Positions 33,767-47,471 of a stretch of DNA of 64,000 nucleotides are shown piece after piece. The notes under the pieces were generated by a model. It saw only the letters and a program-made list of their open reading frames with translations, was not told where the DNA came from and did not search any database. The translations under genes were made by a program, and so were the position numbers. The stretch is from Zerene cesonia. Its lineage: Eukaryota > Arthropoda > Insecta > Lepidoptera > Pieridae. The stretch spans positions 868,001-932,000 of the forward strand of contig NC_052113.1 of the NCBI RefSeq assembly GCF_012273895.1, written 5' to 3'. Numbering within the stretch: position 1 is the first letter of the stretch; every line of letters starts with the position of its first letter.

Positions 33767-34054
33767 TTATAAATAAGTATCATATCGCAAGTAGATATAT
33801 ATCCAATGATACTCGAAATACATATCTATCATCTACAACATAAAGCAAACTTTTAAAACGTAATTTATAAGTATATCTAATAACATATACTTGTATCAAG
33901 CAGCATCAGTAATATATTATCTGTGGCAACATGTAAAAGAACTTGCAGAGAAACTTTGTTACTCGCTTGATTAAAGGGATCTTTGTCAAAGGCCGCCGAC
34001 TTGACAAGAAAGTTTAACATTTCATGCAAATATAGTCCCCGATACCATTCCGTT

Positions 34055-34215
34055 ACAAAGAAAGTAAGAAAGAACCATTTATTTTTAACACACACAAAGA
34101 AAAACAGGAAATTATAAAAATAATGAAAGCAAAAATAATAATTACGTGTCGCGTGCGCTAAAATAGGGTGTCACTTTATACCTGAGAAACGACACCTCAG
34201 TACTGATATTCAGTG
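34055..34215 (+). repeat. Dispersed repeat, second copy of the gap-1 flank
   Basis: 'aaagaaagtaagaaagaacc', 'atttatttttaacacacaca', 'tacgtgtcgcgtgcgctaaa', 'gggtgtcactttatacctga' follow the same order as 23655-23833. Confidence 0.6.
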
Positions 34216-34380
34216 ACACCCTTTCAACATCTGGATTGCTTTCACACGTTTAATAATATCACACATTTCGTATCAAATATAAAGTAATTAATTTACATCT
34301 CAACGTTACAACATCTATGATGAGATAGGGTCTATTCGATGGCCTATATCATTACCTGACTGCGCAAAAAGGGTACGCTA

Positions 34381-34627
34381 GAGCGGGCAACTATGTTAAT
34401 AAAAGTTTGTAGAGTAGTTGCTTAAACGTTCCCCTTTTTAAAGGATGAGGGTGAAGAAAAGGATTGGAATAAAGGAGTCAATTGAAGATGGGAAGAGACA
34501 ACGGGCCCCCGGTCCCAGTCACCGAACAAAACACAATAACATGCTACGATTTCCCGCCAATTCCTTGTGGGGTCTGGACCTGTGCCGTTGCGAGTCGTCG
34601 CAATCCGTGCATGCTTGACTTCCACAT
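34381..34627 (-). repeat. Family D copy (complement), diverged
   Basis: 'gagcgggcaact', 'aacgggcccccggtcccagt', 'cccgccaattccttgtgggg' and 'gcatgcttgacttccacatt' are complement family-D landmarks. Confidence 0.7.
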
Positions 34628-35268
34628 TTCGAGGGGTTTTTGATTTAATTTTGACGACAAACCCTCTTAGTATTTTCAGATTTTATAAAATTATTAATTT
34701 TATATATTTATAGCTAAAAAATGTTGAAATACAATATTTTTATTAAACAAATGGCGTAGGAAACTAGTTTAGCCGGTACATAACTACGATACCACAACCA
34801 CACATACAAATAAAGACACACGTATTTATGTGTATCTCTTAAAAAGATCGGTTTTACGCTGACAGTTTTAATACATATCTTTTAATTTGCGCTAATTACC
34901 GCAACTCGAGAAATCGTCTCATTAATTAAATAAAAACGGAATGATGTATCGTTAATTAATAAAAACTCGCCAGAGCTTGTTAGCATTTCAAATTGAAAAG
35001 GGGTTTGAACAACGTGTACAGTAGAAATGTATTAATACACTCTTTAATTAACATAAAACGTTACGTATGTTTCTATCATTTTTATATTATGACTAGCTCA
35101 CGCTTTTACGCGCTTTAAGGTGCACAAACTGCACATAATGCGAAACTTTGATTAAAATCGGTTGAGTAGTTTAGAAGTCCATCGAAAACTAACAATGGGA
35201 TGCTTAATTTATTTATTAAGACTTTAAAAGTAGATATATCACACTCACACATGCGTTTTCGTAAAATC

Positions 35269-35433
35269 TGTATTAATATTATAAAGCTGAAGAGTTTGTT
35301 TGTTTGTTTGTTTGACTAATATCAGGAACTGCTACTTCGATTTTAAAAAATCTTTCAGTGTTAGATAGCCCATTTATTCAGGAAGGCTGGCTATATATGT
35401 ACCACGGGCGAAGCCGGGGCGGACCGCTAATTA
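35269..35433 (+). repeat. Family B retroposon tail (copy 4)
   Basis: 'ctgtattaatattataaagc' ... 'ttcagtgttagatagcccat' ... 'gggcgaagccggggcggacc' then 'gctaatt'. Confidence 0.8.
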
Positions 35434-37082
35434 GAATAAGCGATGTACTAAATACCAAATTAGACAAATATATCACTATTACAAATAGATAAATAGAATG
35501 GTTGGAAAAACACTTCTTTAAAATAAATATATCCCATACATTTCTCTGTATTGCATTGGGACGTCTTGAAACATCTTATTGAGGAAGAATTTTTGAAAGG
35601 GATAGCGATATAATTATTACACGAGAGCGATAAAGACGTGCGTTATATGGTTCTTCGAATGAACGCAAAATGTTTATAGTTTATAATATTACCATTGATA
35701 TAAGAAAATAAATCTAGAGACAAATGCGTGTAATACCTGATGATATTTGGACATAGCTACATAGTTGTAGAATTTCAGTTTATTCCTATTACGATCAACT
35801 AATATTAAACACAACCACTTCCAAATAATATGTGTGATCTGAAATATAAAATTTCTTACATGTTTAGACGTAAAACGACCAAAGGTTTTTTCTTCACTGT
35901 GTGTACGTTTAGTTAGTACATTTTTTGTTCACTTGTTCGGGTCAAAGTCATTTATAACAGAGCACGTATGCGGGACAAAAATCTCTGTAATTTATTGCTT
36001 CACGTGGATATCTGTTCTGCTTTATTCCGAAATATTGTTGGCTTAAATAATTGCAACCCCGAAATCACTTTTAGTGTTATTTAATATTTGTTGAACCAGA
36101 TTCATTTCCAATTAATGGTGATACAGTCGACTACATTTTATCTTTTTAAGAAATTTAAAATGTAATTCAAAACATGTAGACTTATCGTTTATTCGTGGTT
36201 AACAATGCTATGACTATGGACTGTGATAGAAAATACGTAAGACGTTCCAATATTGAATTTAAAAATCTTGATTAATACATGACTTTGACATGACCCTGTC
36301 TAGCAAGACCCAATAGACTAGTAAAACTAAAACCCATACAAAAAAAAAGTGCCTATATTTATACACTACGCAGGCCGTATTCTTGCAAATTAAGGACTTA
36401 CTCAAAAATATGCGAGCTATTGTTCCTGATCTAGACATAAATAATTCATTTAGAACCTTTATATAGATGTGGTATCGGCTGTTTGCCAAAACAACGTCAG
36501 AAGAAACACGGCAATTACTCGAAAAAAACTACGGAAAATCCACTTTTCTCTCTAGACTTCATTCTAGTTAACCGCATTGTTTCTCAGTTTTAGAGCAGAA
36601 ACGAACATTGGTGATTATTAACTGACGTTCCTAAAAACCAGTTTCACAATTCGACCTTTTTTTCCCCTGTGTTACTGGATAATTCTGTAGCTTTTCCGTT
36701 TGGAGTGAATATTTTTGTGTTTGTTAGAAAGTTGTTGTCATTTGGTCCCATTTTGTGAAGAATGTGAAATCGTAGTATCGTTATACTAGATAAAATGATT
36801 ACTACACCATTATATTATGTACCACACCCAGTAGGTAACAAATTACATTTCAAGAGTCTACATTTCTAATTTAGCATATTTCTCGTAGGTTAATGAAGTG
36901 TCGCTCAATATACGTTGATTAAACCACAAATTTGCTTTCAAATAATTTATATTTATATTATATATTACATCGCGTTGCTTAGGTTGTTAGTTAGATTTAA
37001 ACACAGATATTTTATACGTCCGTCCAGTTCGCCCCGATTTAGCGCTCGCTTTTGACACGCTTGTTCGCTCGCTTATAGATTA
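35434..37082. other. AT-rich stretch, nothing recognised
   Basis: No gene, RNA or clear repeat unit is seen. Open frames are short. Confidence 0.5.
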
Positions 37083-37107
37083 NNNNNNNNNNNNNNNNNN
37101 NNNNNNN
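37083..37107. other. Assembly gap (25 N)
   Basis: A short run of N immediately before a complement family-D copy (37108-37220), so the gap is probably a scaffold join inside a repeat. Confidence 0.99.
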
Positions 37108-37220
37108 TCATCGCGTAAAACACAGTAGCATTCGCATGCTACTATTTCAAGCCTACTTTCTGTATAGCACCTTTCGGTGTGAACTGGCCCAATTCGTGCC
37201 GAAGCTTGCTCGACTTTCAC
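37108..37220 (-). repeat. Family D 5' fragment next to the 25-N gap
   Basis: 'cccaattcgtgccgaagctt' then 'gctcgactttcac' is the complement of the family-D start. The unit is cut by the gap. Confidence 0.75.
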
Positions 37221-37961
37221 AATTAAACCCTATTCTATTCCTAGAAAATTCGTGATATAAAGTACTTATAACAATCACATAAATCTAAACCTCATTACGT
37301 GGAGATGTAAATCTTTTGATTAAACATCTTCACAATGATGAAAGGTAAAAGGTCTGACAGCCTCCCATAGGACAATATTTCATCCTTGAGTTATGTACAT
37401 TTAACTAATTTCAATAGATTCAAATTGTAGATATCTATGTTATTGTGTATGCTTATAGCATTTTAGTTATCATTGTATTTATTCTAAATAAATTAAATAC
37501 GTTAATATTTTTCAAATATCGCAGCTCTGTCGAAATGTTAACAACTAATCAATCATTTGATGTACCTAATTTCAATAGCAACTTCAGAAATTTTAATTAT
37601 ACACAGCTGGTTTTCAAAAGTATTGATTGAATCTGTAAAAATAATGAAGTTAAGACGTAATTAAGTATCTTGATCTAGATATAGCAAAGTTCTTATAACA
37701 TAATGGATCAGAACAGAAAGTTTTAAAGCGGAAATTATCGGCTATTAAGAGTACCTAATTAGCAAAGTGGAACAGAAACACTGTGCCTTCAACTTTAAGT
37801 TCATAATAAGTAATTAAAAGTTAACAAGTTAATACTAGGCTTTGACGATATTGCTGGCTGGAACTCGAAGCCATACATTTTAATAGCTATTCGTTATAAT
37901 AGAACCGACTTGACTGGAGATGAATTCAATTTTTTATGTGGAAGTAATGCTTTGATTCGTA

Positions 37962-38228
37962 CTGGGGAAGTACCACACCTCCACAGAAAACACATGTTTC
38001 GTTCGGTGAGTTGAGGAGCCGGATTCCCGTTCGCTTTTCCTTACCCTTACTAATCCATTCCTTCTTTCCAGTCGTCGATCCTTTCCGTATACCTTCCCCC
38101 TAAAAAGCGGTAGCGCATTCATAGAGGCTAAGAGGCGCAGAGGCTTCTCCGAATGTTCATGGGCGGTGGTGATCGTTTACCATCAGGCGAAGCAACAGCT
38201 CAGTTGCCCGCTCATGGCAAAAAAAAAA
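37962..38228 (+). repeat. Family D copy with short poly(A)
   Basis: From 'gattcgtactggggaagtac' to 'ctcagttgcccgctcatggc' plus nine A. The 5' start is missing. Confidence 0.8.
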
Positions 38229-38796
38229 CTAAAAGTAAATGGAGTTTTTGTTACTCGAGACTAATGTAGCTTTTTTTTAAAGAAATCTTACACATATACT
38301 TACGGTCCCTGGTAAAGGCTCGGTGGGTTATATCCATCACACTGCTTTGCCTATAAATGCAATGCAAACAGCAATGTTTTCATAGTTTCATCGCTTTTTT
38401 TAAATCAGTTCGGCGTCTTTACACGTAAATTGTTAGAATTCAAAATCTTTAAATCCTATAAATTAACCATTTTAGGTAATTGCCTGAACTATTCGGTATA
38501 TTTTAACGAAGTAAATCTAAGAGAACTGTTCGCAATTTAAGCCAATCTTGATCAAATGGTTATACGTGATTGAGAAACTAATTTTTGTGATGTGTTCATT
38601 GAAATTTGAACCATATTATTATGAGTAATATGAATAAAAATTGAATTTAAATGGTCAAAATAATTCATCACACCATTAAATATATTGTCAAACTTATAAA
38701 ATAATAGGTATATATAATCGTACAGACCAAATACTCTATCGAATTTATAATATTAATAAGGAAAGGAAAAAATAAGGATTTTATACGATATAGTAA

Positions 38797-38893
38797 TACC
38801 CGCACTTGGCCAACGTAGTGGACGGCCTTGAATACTCTTAGTAGGCCCGCGTCCCTCCAGTGGGAACATATATAGGTATAGGTTGATTATGAT
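38797..38893 (+). repeat. Family E SINE fragment
   Basis: 'acccgcacttggccaacgta', 'cagtgggaacatatataggt' and a short (gat) tail. Confidence 0.7.
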
Positions 38894-39529
38894 GATGAAT
38901 GCGATGCTTTTTTAATAACAATCATGACACAGGGGATTCTGTCTAAAAATAATAAGAGAATATTGAACAGAATTCATCGTGCATTCCTTGTTCCATACGT
39001 CTTATAGCTCCAAGCAAAAATTATAGTAATTTTACTCGTAAATTGCCCACATTTTTCCCTGTATATAAAATACCTACGCAAAAAGGTTACCAACGTTCCC
39101 ACCACCACAAAGGATCAAATAATCTTCTATTAAGTTTGTAACATTAATTTGACACTTTTAGTTGATGATGATTCATATGTCAAAACAATTTTTTTACTAG
39201 TTTTTATCGTAAGAAAAACCATACCTAAATAACTTTATTTAATAATTAGTATGTTAGCAAAGATACTTTCAAGCTAATGATAAATTAAAATGGTTGACGC
39301 GAAAAAGTTCTAGTTCGAATGCAATCAAATGAGATATAGAGTGATAAGCTATCGATGTTAAAAAATGAAAACGTGACAAAAGAACCTCCTTCGTTTTTTG
39401 GAACGTCGGTTAAAATAAGCGCCGGGTCGAATGATTTACAAAGTTAAAAAACACAAGTTGTTTAATGTTTTACATGAACTCCCTATTTAAATAAAACTTA
39501 CCGTCAGTCAGCTAACAATGATATTTTTT

Positions 39530-39602
39530 GTTTGCGTCCCCACTGGGAATCGAACCCAGGACATCTCGGTTCTATGCTCACGCGTTAACCACTGTAAAGA
39601 GG
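39530..39602 (-). repeat. tRNA-derived SINE head, family F (fragment)
   Basis: Complement reads '...agtggttaacgcgtgagcat' (A-box region) and 'cctgggttcgattcccagtg' (perfect B box GGTTCGATTCC). The 5' edge reads 'ctttacagtgg', so it is mutated. Only the tRNA-like head and a little flank are present. Confidence 0.7.
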
Positions 39603-40082
39603 GGGTCAAAACAGTTTGTAGATACTACTAAACAGAAGTAACTCGGGCGCCTCTTATTTCTATCAATCGATGTAATTGATATAGATACCAGATTATAGCA
39701 AATCAGAACCCAATACTTCGTGTCAGAAACTTATTCGTTCAATTTTGGTAATTAAATGAAACCGAATATAGCATGCGGTCAGTTCATCGAGTAATGGGAT
39801 TAGTGAAGCTTGTTTGACCAATTAATAATAATTAACGAAGTGGATTTCAGTATAGTGTTATCAGCTTTATATGAATAGATATATTTAGATACTGATTTAG
39901 TTAATTTTGCGTAAGATATCAAAAGATCTACCTCTATCTACACAGAGTGAAACCAATATCTGAGGAACAAATAAGAAAGTTACTTCGATAGCATTGCATA
40001 TACTTCAGTCTGTCCATTTTAACCCACGTTGCAAAAATGACGTGAAGTTTTAAGTTTAACCTGTCCGTGTTGGTGTCTGTAG

Positions 40083-40110
40083 GCACAGACAGACAGGCGT
40101 CTGTCTGTGC
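40083..40110. repeat. Perfect 12-bp hairpin with 4-base loop
   Basis: GCACAGACAGAC, AGGC, GTCTGTCTGTGC. The arms are perfect complements. It sits in a stretch rich in 'gtctgtctgt' motifs seen in other repeats here. Confidence 0.9.
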
Positions 40111-40727
40111 AATTGCAGCACCCGAACGGAGAACCGATTTTTTTCAAAGGTGAAATTTTTGGGAATGTTTTTTTTTTGGGAATGCTTAATGAAAATTGAA
40201 AAGACATAACTAACTAACACGACAAAATGGCGGATTGGGTATTCTTTCACAACTCCATCAATATGGGTATCAAATACAATAAATTAAATAATTAAGTAGT
40301 AGAATTAAGGTCGAAAGTTTCAAAATTTTCATTTAATTTTCTTTGCAAAGCAAGAATTTTGCATTATTTGTATTAGTTGGGTTCGGAAATTGGATGACAT
40401 AGCTATAAAAATATTGAAATAAAAATCCCACTAAGCTTTCCTCACGCTGAGCTCTTCTTTATTTGTTTGAACTCTGACTTTGATCCCGAAACTCTAAATA
40501 AGTACTTACCCTTCAAGTTAATTGAATTATGTCCCATTATAACTCGAGGTCTTAACCCCTGAATCGTTTATGGTAAGGCGAGTCAACATTATTTTGCTAT
40601 CTCATTATCAATTATTGTAATAAAATTAGACTGCGAGTGCGAGGTACATTATCTCTTACTCATTATAGATTAACAATAGGGCTGTCCACTGATAACAACG
40701 AGAGAGTGTGGCTAACAAGTTTTTAAT

Positions 40728-40944
40728 TAAAAAAAAAAAGTGTAGTCCCGTGTCCCCTAGTGAGGTATGGGGCAGATGATGTACATCTGTTTCACTGCTC
40801 GATTTTCTTTAGGGACAAATAGGTGATCAGCCTTCTATGTCCTACCAGACCGAGTCATTTTTCTTTTGTGCGTCCCCACCGGGAATTGAACCCAGGACCC
40901 CTCGGTTCTACACTCACGCGTTAACCACTGTACCAAGGAGGCGG
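40728..40944 (-). repeat. tRNA-derived SINE, family F (near full length)
   Basis: Read on the minus strand: a tRNA-like head ('gcctccttggtacagtggtt', 'aacgcgtgag' A box; 'ggttcaattcccggtgggg' B box), a body ('ggtaggacatagaaggctga', 'tcacctatttgtcc'), then 'ggggacacgggactacac' and a T-rich end. The head looks like a tRNA that has become a SINE promoter. Confidence 0.8.
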
Positions 40945-41280
40945 TCAGTTTTTTAGATTAGCTATCTCCTATTTAAATCAATAATTGAAACAAAAGTCAA
41001 TACGCTGTGTTGCAAGATTACAAAAAATCTATTAACAGATTTGTTTTAAAATTGGAACACTATACAATTTGTAAAAAGACATTAGACTGTACTTACCATT
41101 TATAATAACTGACATAATATGAATAATAATTAATTAGTTCTTTAGAATACGGAATGTTATAATATAATATAAAACCTATTTTTATTTTCAACTTAATGTT
41201 TCGTGCATTTATATATCTATTCAACAACAAATTCTTAGATCTATTGTACCTACAATGAAAACACGAAATAGACAACCCTA

Positions 41281-42411
41281 ATCACCATTGTGGCAATATT
41301 TTCAGCTACATTAATAATAAAACTCACAAGGGATAGTATACCCTTGGCAAAGATTTCCTTCTTAATTGGAGACGGGATCCGATGTTAATTGCTATGGGCG
41401 ATCGGAGTGACCCTAGCGAATAGGCATATCCGTTGAAATAAACATGTATTGAAGATTGCCTTACACATGTATGATCCTATTTCCATTGTGATGAATTTTC
41501 TACTATTAACCTACATTTGAAATGATTCTGTAAGGGATGGTGATCGCTAAGCATATTCAGGCGAAATCAGCACGGTGACCTAATGTAATATAAAAAAGAG
41601 AGGAAGACTATTATATCAATCAATAAAATGACAGTAACATCCAGAAATTCTGTACTAATTGTTAGCCGCCGCGTCGTCCGTACGGTCTAAGGAACCCATG
41701 GGAACGATATGTTTTAGGGCGGTAATAGAAGTTCATATCTGCCTCGAGTCTCCCAATTACAACAAGACACAAAGATTCTTACGAACGCATTTTCAGGCTT
41801 AACATATATAAAACAACATATAACATTATATTTAGATTAGCTTATTATGTAAACAATAAACAAAAACACGTATTTATTTAGATCGTTGACTTCCTTTTTT
41901 AATAAAATTATTGTAATTACTAAACATTTTCATAACAAACACATAAACTGGGTCTCTTAAAGCACACAACAATACACAACACAAGGGTTCGACTCCACGA
42001 CTCTCAATTGGTATAAAATATATTTTATATGCTTATGTGGTTTTGCAAAATAAATGCTTTTTACTTTCAATTTTATTTGTTATCTTGTGTAACTTGATAC
42101 TCAGGAATCCTTAATAAAAAGGGTCTTGACAGATGGATCAGCAAGTAATCCAACAGGCGTTACATTTCTCTAAATATTTTCATTTAAAGAAAAAATGTAT
42201 ATTTATAACACGTGTTCCTCAAACGAAAACACAAGAAAATATTATCTTGTTTGTATATTTATTCATCTTAACAAACTAAATCGCCTTCCAATTTTCAAAA
42301 TTAGAGCAAATTTAAATGCACATGACAAACAACATTACAGCTTATGGATAAAAAATTGAGAAACCGCTCCTTTTTTGAAGTTAATTGGAAGTCGATCAAA
42401 TACTTGTATAG
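41281..42411. other. Stretch without a gene
   Basis: Holds a degraded family-D end (about 41525-41590), an unclassified GC-richer unit (about 41370-41440), and a family-L piece (about 42285-42380). Confidence 0.5.
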
Positions 42412-42545
42412 TTGTATAGTTATTCCAGTTGTCTAGCTGTCTACGTACCAAATTTCATTGCAATCGGTTCAGTAGTTTTTGCGTGAAAGAGCAACAAACA
42501 CTCACACATCCTTACAAACTTTCGCATTTATAATATTAGTAGGAT
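42412..42545 (-). repeat. Family A retroposon tail (copy 4, 5'-truncated)
   Basis: Complement copy ending 'cgcatttataatattagtag'. The proximal half is missing. Confidence 0.75.
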
Positions 42546-42769
42546 AAAGAAAAACCTACATAAACTTAAATTTATTTAATCGAGTGTAACGCTAGCCACT
42601 GATCCCTGTAATACAAAGTCACATGACGTATTTCTGGATCAACGAACAGTTTTATAGGTCAAAGCCCTCATATGCGAGATAATCGTATTGCTCGTGTTGA
42701 GAAAAATGTATAATTTTACGACTGGACTGCCATTATTTAACTTCCACACGTGTTGCGGTTTAACTCACG

Positions 42770-42955
42770 TTAGTGTATTATAAATGTGAATCACGCTGGA
42801 ACTGCTGAACGCATTTTGATGATATATGGTATACAGACAGGGTATGAGCTAACTTGGGTGAATAGATACTTCTATTCATACTATCCCGATTAAATGCTTC
42901 CTTGGGACAAAAAAGGGATCTTGATATCCGGGCGGAGCCGAGACGAGCGTCTAGC
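42770..42955 (-). repeat. Family H retroposon tail (copy 3)
   Basis: 'gtattataaatgtgaatcac' ... 'gggtatgagctaacttgggt' ... 'tatccgggcggagccgagac' then 'gagcgtctagc'. Confidence 0.7.
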
Positions 42956-43579
42956 AGCTAAATATAAACATAGCTAAATGGCCGAAGCACATTTTAAAGC
43001 TATAAAATATAATAAAATCCCTGCACACGAACATTAATGATACAACCAAGACATCTCACAAATATTCTACATCAAAAATCTCTAAAGCTTATTTTCCTCA
43101 TACTTTAACGAGAATTCAAAATATTGTGACCCATATCAGAAACGTCTATCAAAAGATGTTTACATAATATTATTGAATGAAGACATCGCGTCTGAATTTA
43201 TAAAATCTTCAAGCACGATTTTATTAAAATCGCAATATCCCTCGATATTGTGATAATGTAGATACCTACTACGACCAACAGTATCAGCTTTGTATGGGAG
43301 TGTGCCAGGTCCTGTTTATAACGCCCAAATTGTTGTCGAGACATAATTTGGTTCTAGACAATTGAAATACCTACCATAACACTCTCATAGAGTACGAGAA
43401 TATATCGTCTATTGAATTGAATAAAACTTAACAAAAGCTTTGGTTGTATGGTAACAGTTATAGAATACAATCCAGATATAATAAAAAAATAACTGAAGAT
43501 AGACTATGTGGAGTTCATACTTCAATTGTAAAATCTATTACAATTGAATCAACACAAAAATACAGTCGAATTTAGAAGC

Positions 43580-43795
43580 AAGCTAGCTGTGCCCCACGGT
43601 TTCACCCGCGTGAGTCCATATTCCGTAGGGATATCGGGATAAAAAGTTGCCTATATGATATTCCAGTTGTCCAGCTATGTAAGTACCAAATTTCATTGCA
43701 ATCGGTTGAGTAGATTTTGCGTAAAAGAGTAACAAACACACACGTCCTTACAAACTTTCGCATTTATAATATTAAGTAGGATAGGATTAGTAGGA
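43580..43795 (-). repeat. Family A retroposon tail (copy 5)
   Basis: 'gctagctgtgccccacggtt', 'tcacccgcg', 'ttgcaatcggttgagtagat', ending 'cgcatttataatattaagta'. Confidence 0.75.
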
Positions 43796-43859
43796 TAAGA
43801 CAGAAGGATAGGATTGATATAAAACCTTATCTTTAAAGTCGTTAGAAAAAAAACTATCT

Positions 43860-46449
43860 GCCGTCATAGTTTTTTGTGCAGTTTGAAGTATTCAGTTGGC
43901 TTTATTTTTAAACAAAATAGTAAATTCAAAGAGTAGGTATTTATGTTTCAATAGCGTGTAATTTGAATCGACTGCAACATAAGTACAATTCTACCGCAAA
44001 TATCAATTCGGAAGTTTTAAATTTCCAATCTATGAAATGTATAGCAAATATGTACACACGCACAACTAAACTCACTATAATACACTAGTTTATCGACCGC
44101 CATTTAAAACGCGTGGTCAAAGGAAATTGCCAGGCGAATGAGTTGTTTCAGCGCGGTAAAAATTGTTTTTTTTTTTACTTTTATTCTCTATTATTATCTG
44201 TTCTATGTGTGTTACAATGTTTTTTATTTTTCTTTTCTTTCTTATTATCACAAGTAGAAATACTTATTACCTATCTACTACCTAAAGAAGCTCAGGGCCA
44301 ACCAAAGTAAGTAGTTTGATTTTAGTTTGATTGGCCCTGAGCTTGTTTGCCTGGTACTAAGTGTTCCAGCAGTCTCGTCTAAAGCAGCGCGTCGGATCAT
44401 GTGGGATTTTAGTCGGAAAGATTCCGACATAACCCACGACTCCTTCCCCAGAAGCTATATGGGTCTTTAAGATTTTTCTTCTTAGAAAAAATGGGTCGGT
44501 CCGCCTAATTGCGATTGATTTACCAAGATAAGAAGAAATTGTAAGCTATATTTTGGTTCTTAAACCAAAGGATTTTATCCGTTTACTTGTGTATTATTTT
44601 AGAGTATACTCACCGCGTAGGATGTTTGTTGATTGCGTTTTAAAATGCAAATTCGACTTAGCAGTTTCGCAAGTGAAAGTTAATTTAAGGGCGGAATTGC
44701 TAACTGAGCTAACGTAACCGCATCTTAAAAAATCCAACGGAATTTAGGGGCCTTCATTACCGCCGTTGAATACCTTATTTAGCGAGTATATCCACTGACT
44801 CTGTAATGCGAATCACCAAAAGCTTTACAGTTCTCGGCAAAGCAATTTGTTCGTATTTCGCAGCTGTTTACCGCAAATTGGCTAATTCTGTACATTGGTT
44901 ACAGAGCTCTTATTGCGTTAGATAAGTGGATAACTACATGGTCTAAGCCACTCCTGAAATATTCGAGTCGCCGTTTACAGACATTTTTTTTATAATCTTT
45001 ATGTTCTTATTTTTTCTTCTTTAGTAGTTAGTTCTTATTTAACCTATTTCTCTTATGTTGGCAGCACAATGAAGTATTTTAAAGAAAAACTAAATAAACA
45101 ATATTATAAACACGAAAATATCAATGTTTGCTAGTCTTTCACACGAAAACAGTTATAGCCATTATATTGTGTTGTAAAAAATTGTTTTAGTTTGATATTG
45201 AAGATCTTAAGAAACCTAAAAGACAGCTACCAATAAAATATTATCATCACAAGCTGTAACTCGAGGCGTCACTCATATGGTATGCGGGTTAAAAATAGCC
45301 TAAGTTCTAATCCAAACTATAATCTATCAAAAAATTTCATAGATACAATAAGCTGTTTTCGCGTGAATGAGGAACAAATATCCATACCAATCTATCCAAT
45401 AATTTCTACGTACAAACTATCGAGTGTGTATTATATGTATATAGGATATTTCTAACAAATGTATTTACCTAATATAAACTTCAATTTATATTCATGTAAA
45501 ATCACCAGATATTTCAACACGGGCATAAGACAATTATACTAGCACTCGTATCCGAATACCTGATGGAAACCACTCTCCCTATCTCCCAAGGACAAGGCTT
45601 GAATAATCACCTGAATCTAAATGTAACGTCGCGTCTGACAAATGTAACACGGCCTATTCAATGGTATGCTGAAATGTGATGTTCAATTTAGTGGGATAAT
45701 TTTAATTAGATCCTGTTATGAATGTTGATGCAGTTTTTGAAAATTATGCCTAGATGTAAATATTTGTAACTGTGTATATTTTTATATAACTATTTATTTA
45801 AACTGTTATTTGTGTATTTTTGTTAGTTTTCCATTATACGTCTTCTGTCTGTGGCTTCGCTCGGTAGTCAAGGGAAATTCCCATTGGAATGAGTTAGTTA
45901 TAATAAGTTTCCATTTCTCTCTCTTTTCTTCTAACTATCTTCAAAAACAAAAACGTATCATAAAATCACTCCGTTGGGACGTAAAAGAAAGACAGATGAA
46001 AAATGACATACAAAAAAGATACATGCAAAAGCACAAAAATAGTGTCGAATGGAGAACCCCCTCCTCTTTTTAAAGACGGTTTAAAATTTCTTCTTCTATC
46101 GTGGAAAAAAGAATTTTGATTCTCAATATAAATATCAACCAGTCCCTACTTAGTCTTAGCTTTTTAGACACTCCATGATATTTTATTTGTACCCTGATAA
46201 GATAATGAAAAATTGTATACCATGAAATTCTCTTATATACATATAAATTGGATTATTATTCGACGAAAAACCACTACCTCGTCATACGTCATACCATCAT
46301 ACGGTACATAAGTAAGGGACAGAGATAGGGATAAGGTATAGGGTCAGACATATTATCATGATGTTGGAGGCAATTCAAACTGAACGAAAACGTCTGCCTG
46401 CGAATAATGAACTTGGATAATTAATCTTAACTTATGTTAGTGATAAGGA
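43860..46449. other. Stretch with family-J pieces, no gene
   Basis: Repeated phrases such as 'gtcaaaggaaattgccaggc' (about 44114) and 'gtcaagggaaattcccattg' (about 45869), and about 45900-46080 with 'tcttcaaaaacaaaaacgt', recur at about 5890-6060, 10145-10260 and 59815-59930. I treat them as a degraded non-LTR family (J). Confidence 0.45.
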
Positions 46450-46628
46450 ATCACCACCGCCCATGAACAACGCAGTGATAGTGCTTCTGTGAATGAATAT
46501 GCTGCCCGCGTTTAAGAGCATAGGATAAGGAATGATTGACTACTGGAAAGACAGTCTTCTGTAGGGGAGGGGGGGGTACTTCCCGCGTGCAAGGTGGCAA
46601 AACTTCTGTCGGGTGCTCGACTCCCACA
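46450..46628 (-). repeat. Family D copy (complement)
   Basis: 'atcaccaccgcccatgaaca', 'gcccgcgtttaagagcata', 'gggggggtacttcccgcgt', 'tgtcgggtgctcgactccca'. Confidence 0.75.
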
Positions 46629-47316
46629 TTAAAATCCCTTAAGTTTTCCACATAGCAAATAGTCATTATTGTCTAAGTTACAAACACATACAACTAAGTT
46701 GAATGTCCAGACTAACAGTCCGAAACTTAAACTTAGCCACATGAAAGCAGATTTCAAGTTAACATGATGTTTAAGTAGTTCTCTTAAGTACTTAAGTGTT
46801 TATCTAACTACACTGTTGGAGCTCAATTGTTATAGTATTTGTTGCAATTAAATTTTAAAACTTAATAAATCAATAACATATTTATTAATTTGCATAATAT
46901 CCCTATGTATATTTGGTTAAACTTCTAAATAGCTAAATAGATTTCGAAGGGACTTCTACTCTCACTGAGTTATGAAAATCCCAATTTCGTAGGAAATGTT
47001 TTAATGCACAAACATGTGAGCAAAAAATGCAAATTACAAACATTTAAAATAAATTACGGACTCATTTAAATACGCAAGCGTTTAAATGAATGACTTACAT
47101 ATGCTAGTATACATAAATCGGTATAGCCAGGTCATGCATAAAAGGGGAGCCTTTGATCCCAACCGTGTTTATGTGAGATTAGAATTTAAGTTAAAATCTT
47201 TGAAAGTTTACATTTTTTTTTTCTTTAAACAGAATCGAAAAAAACCTCATGAATAAAAAACGAATATCATATTGTATATAAAAATCCTTATTAATAAATA
47301 GCCTTATATGTCACAA

Positions 47317-47471
47317 GCAACCGGCATGTCCGAGAATCAAAAGTTCAACGACATGTGACATCTGCCAACCCGCACTTGGCCAGCGTGGTGGATAATGGCC
47401 TAAACCCTCATAGGAGGCCTGTGTCCCAGCAGTGGGAACATATATGGGCTGATGATGATGATGATGATGTC
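47317..47471 (+). repeat. Family E SINE copy with (GAT)n tail
   Basis: 'ggcatgtccgagaatcaaaa' ... 'acccgcacttggccagcgtg' ... 'gtgggaacatatatgggctg' then (atg)n. It is 5'-truncated. Confidence 0.85.

Noticed and set aside
39530..39602. Functional tRNA gene on the minus strand
   Set aside because: Only a tRNA-like head with a good B box. The A-box side is damaged, and the related unit at 40728-40944 shows it is a SINE.
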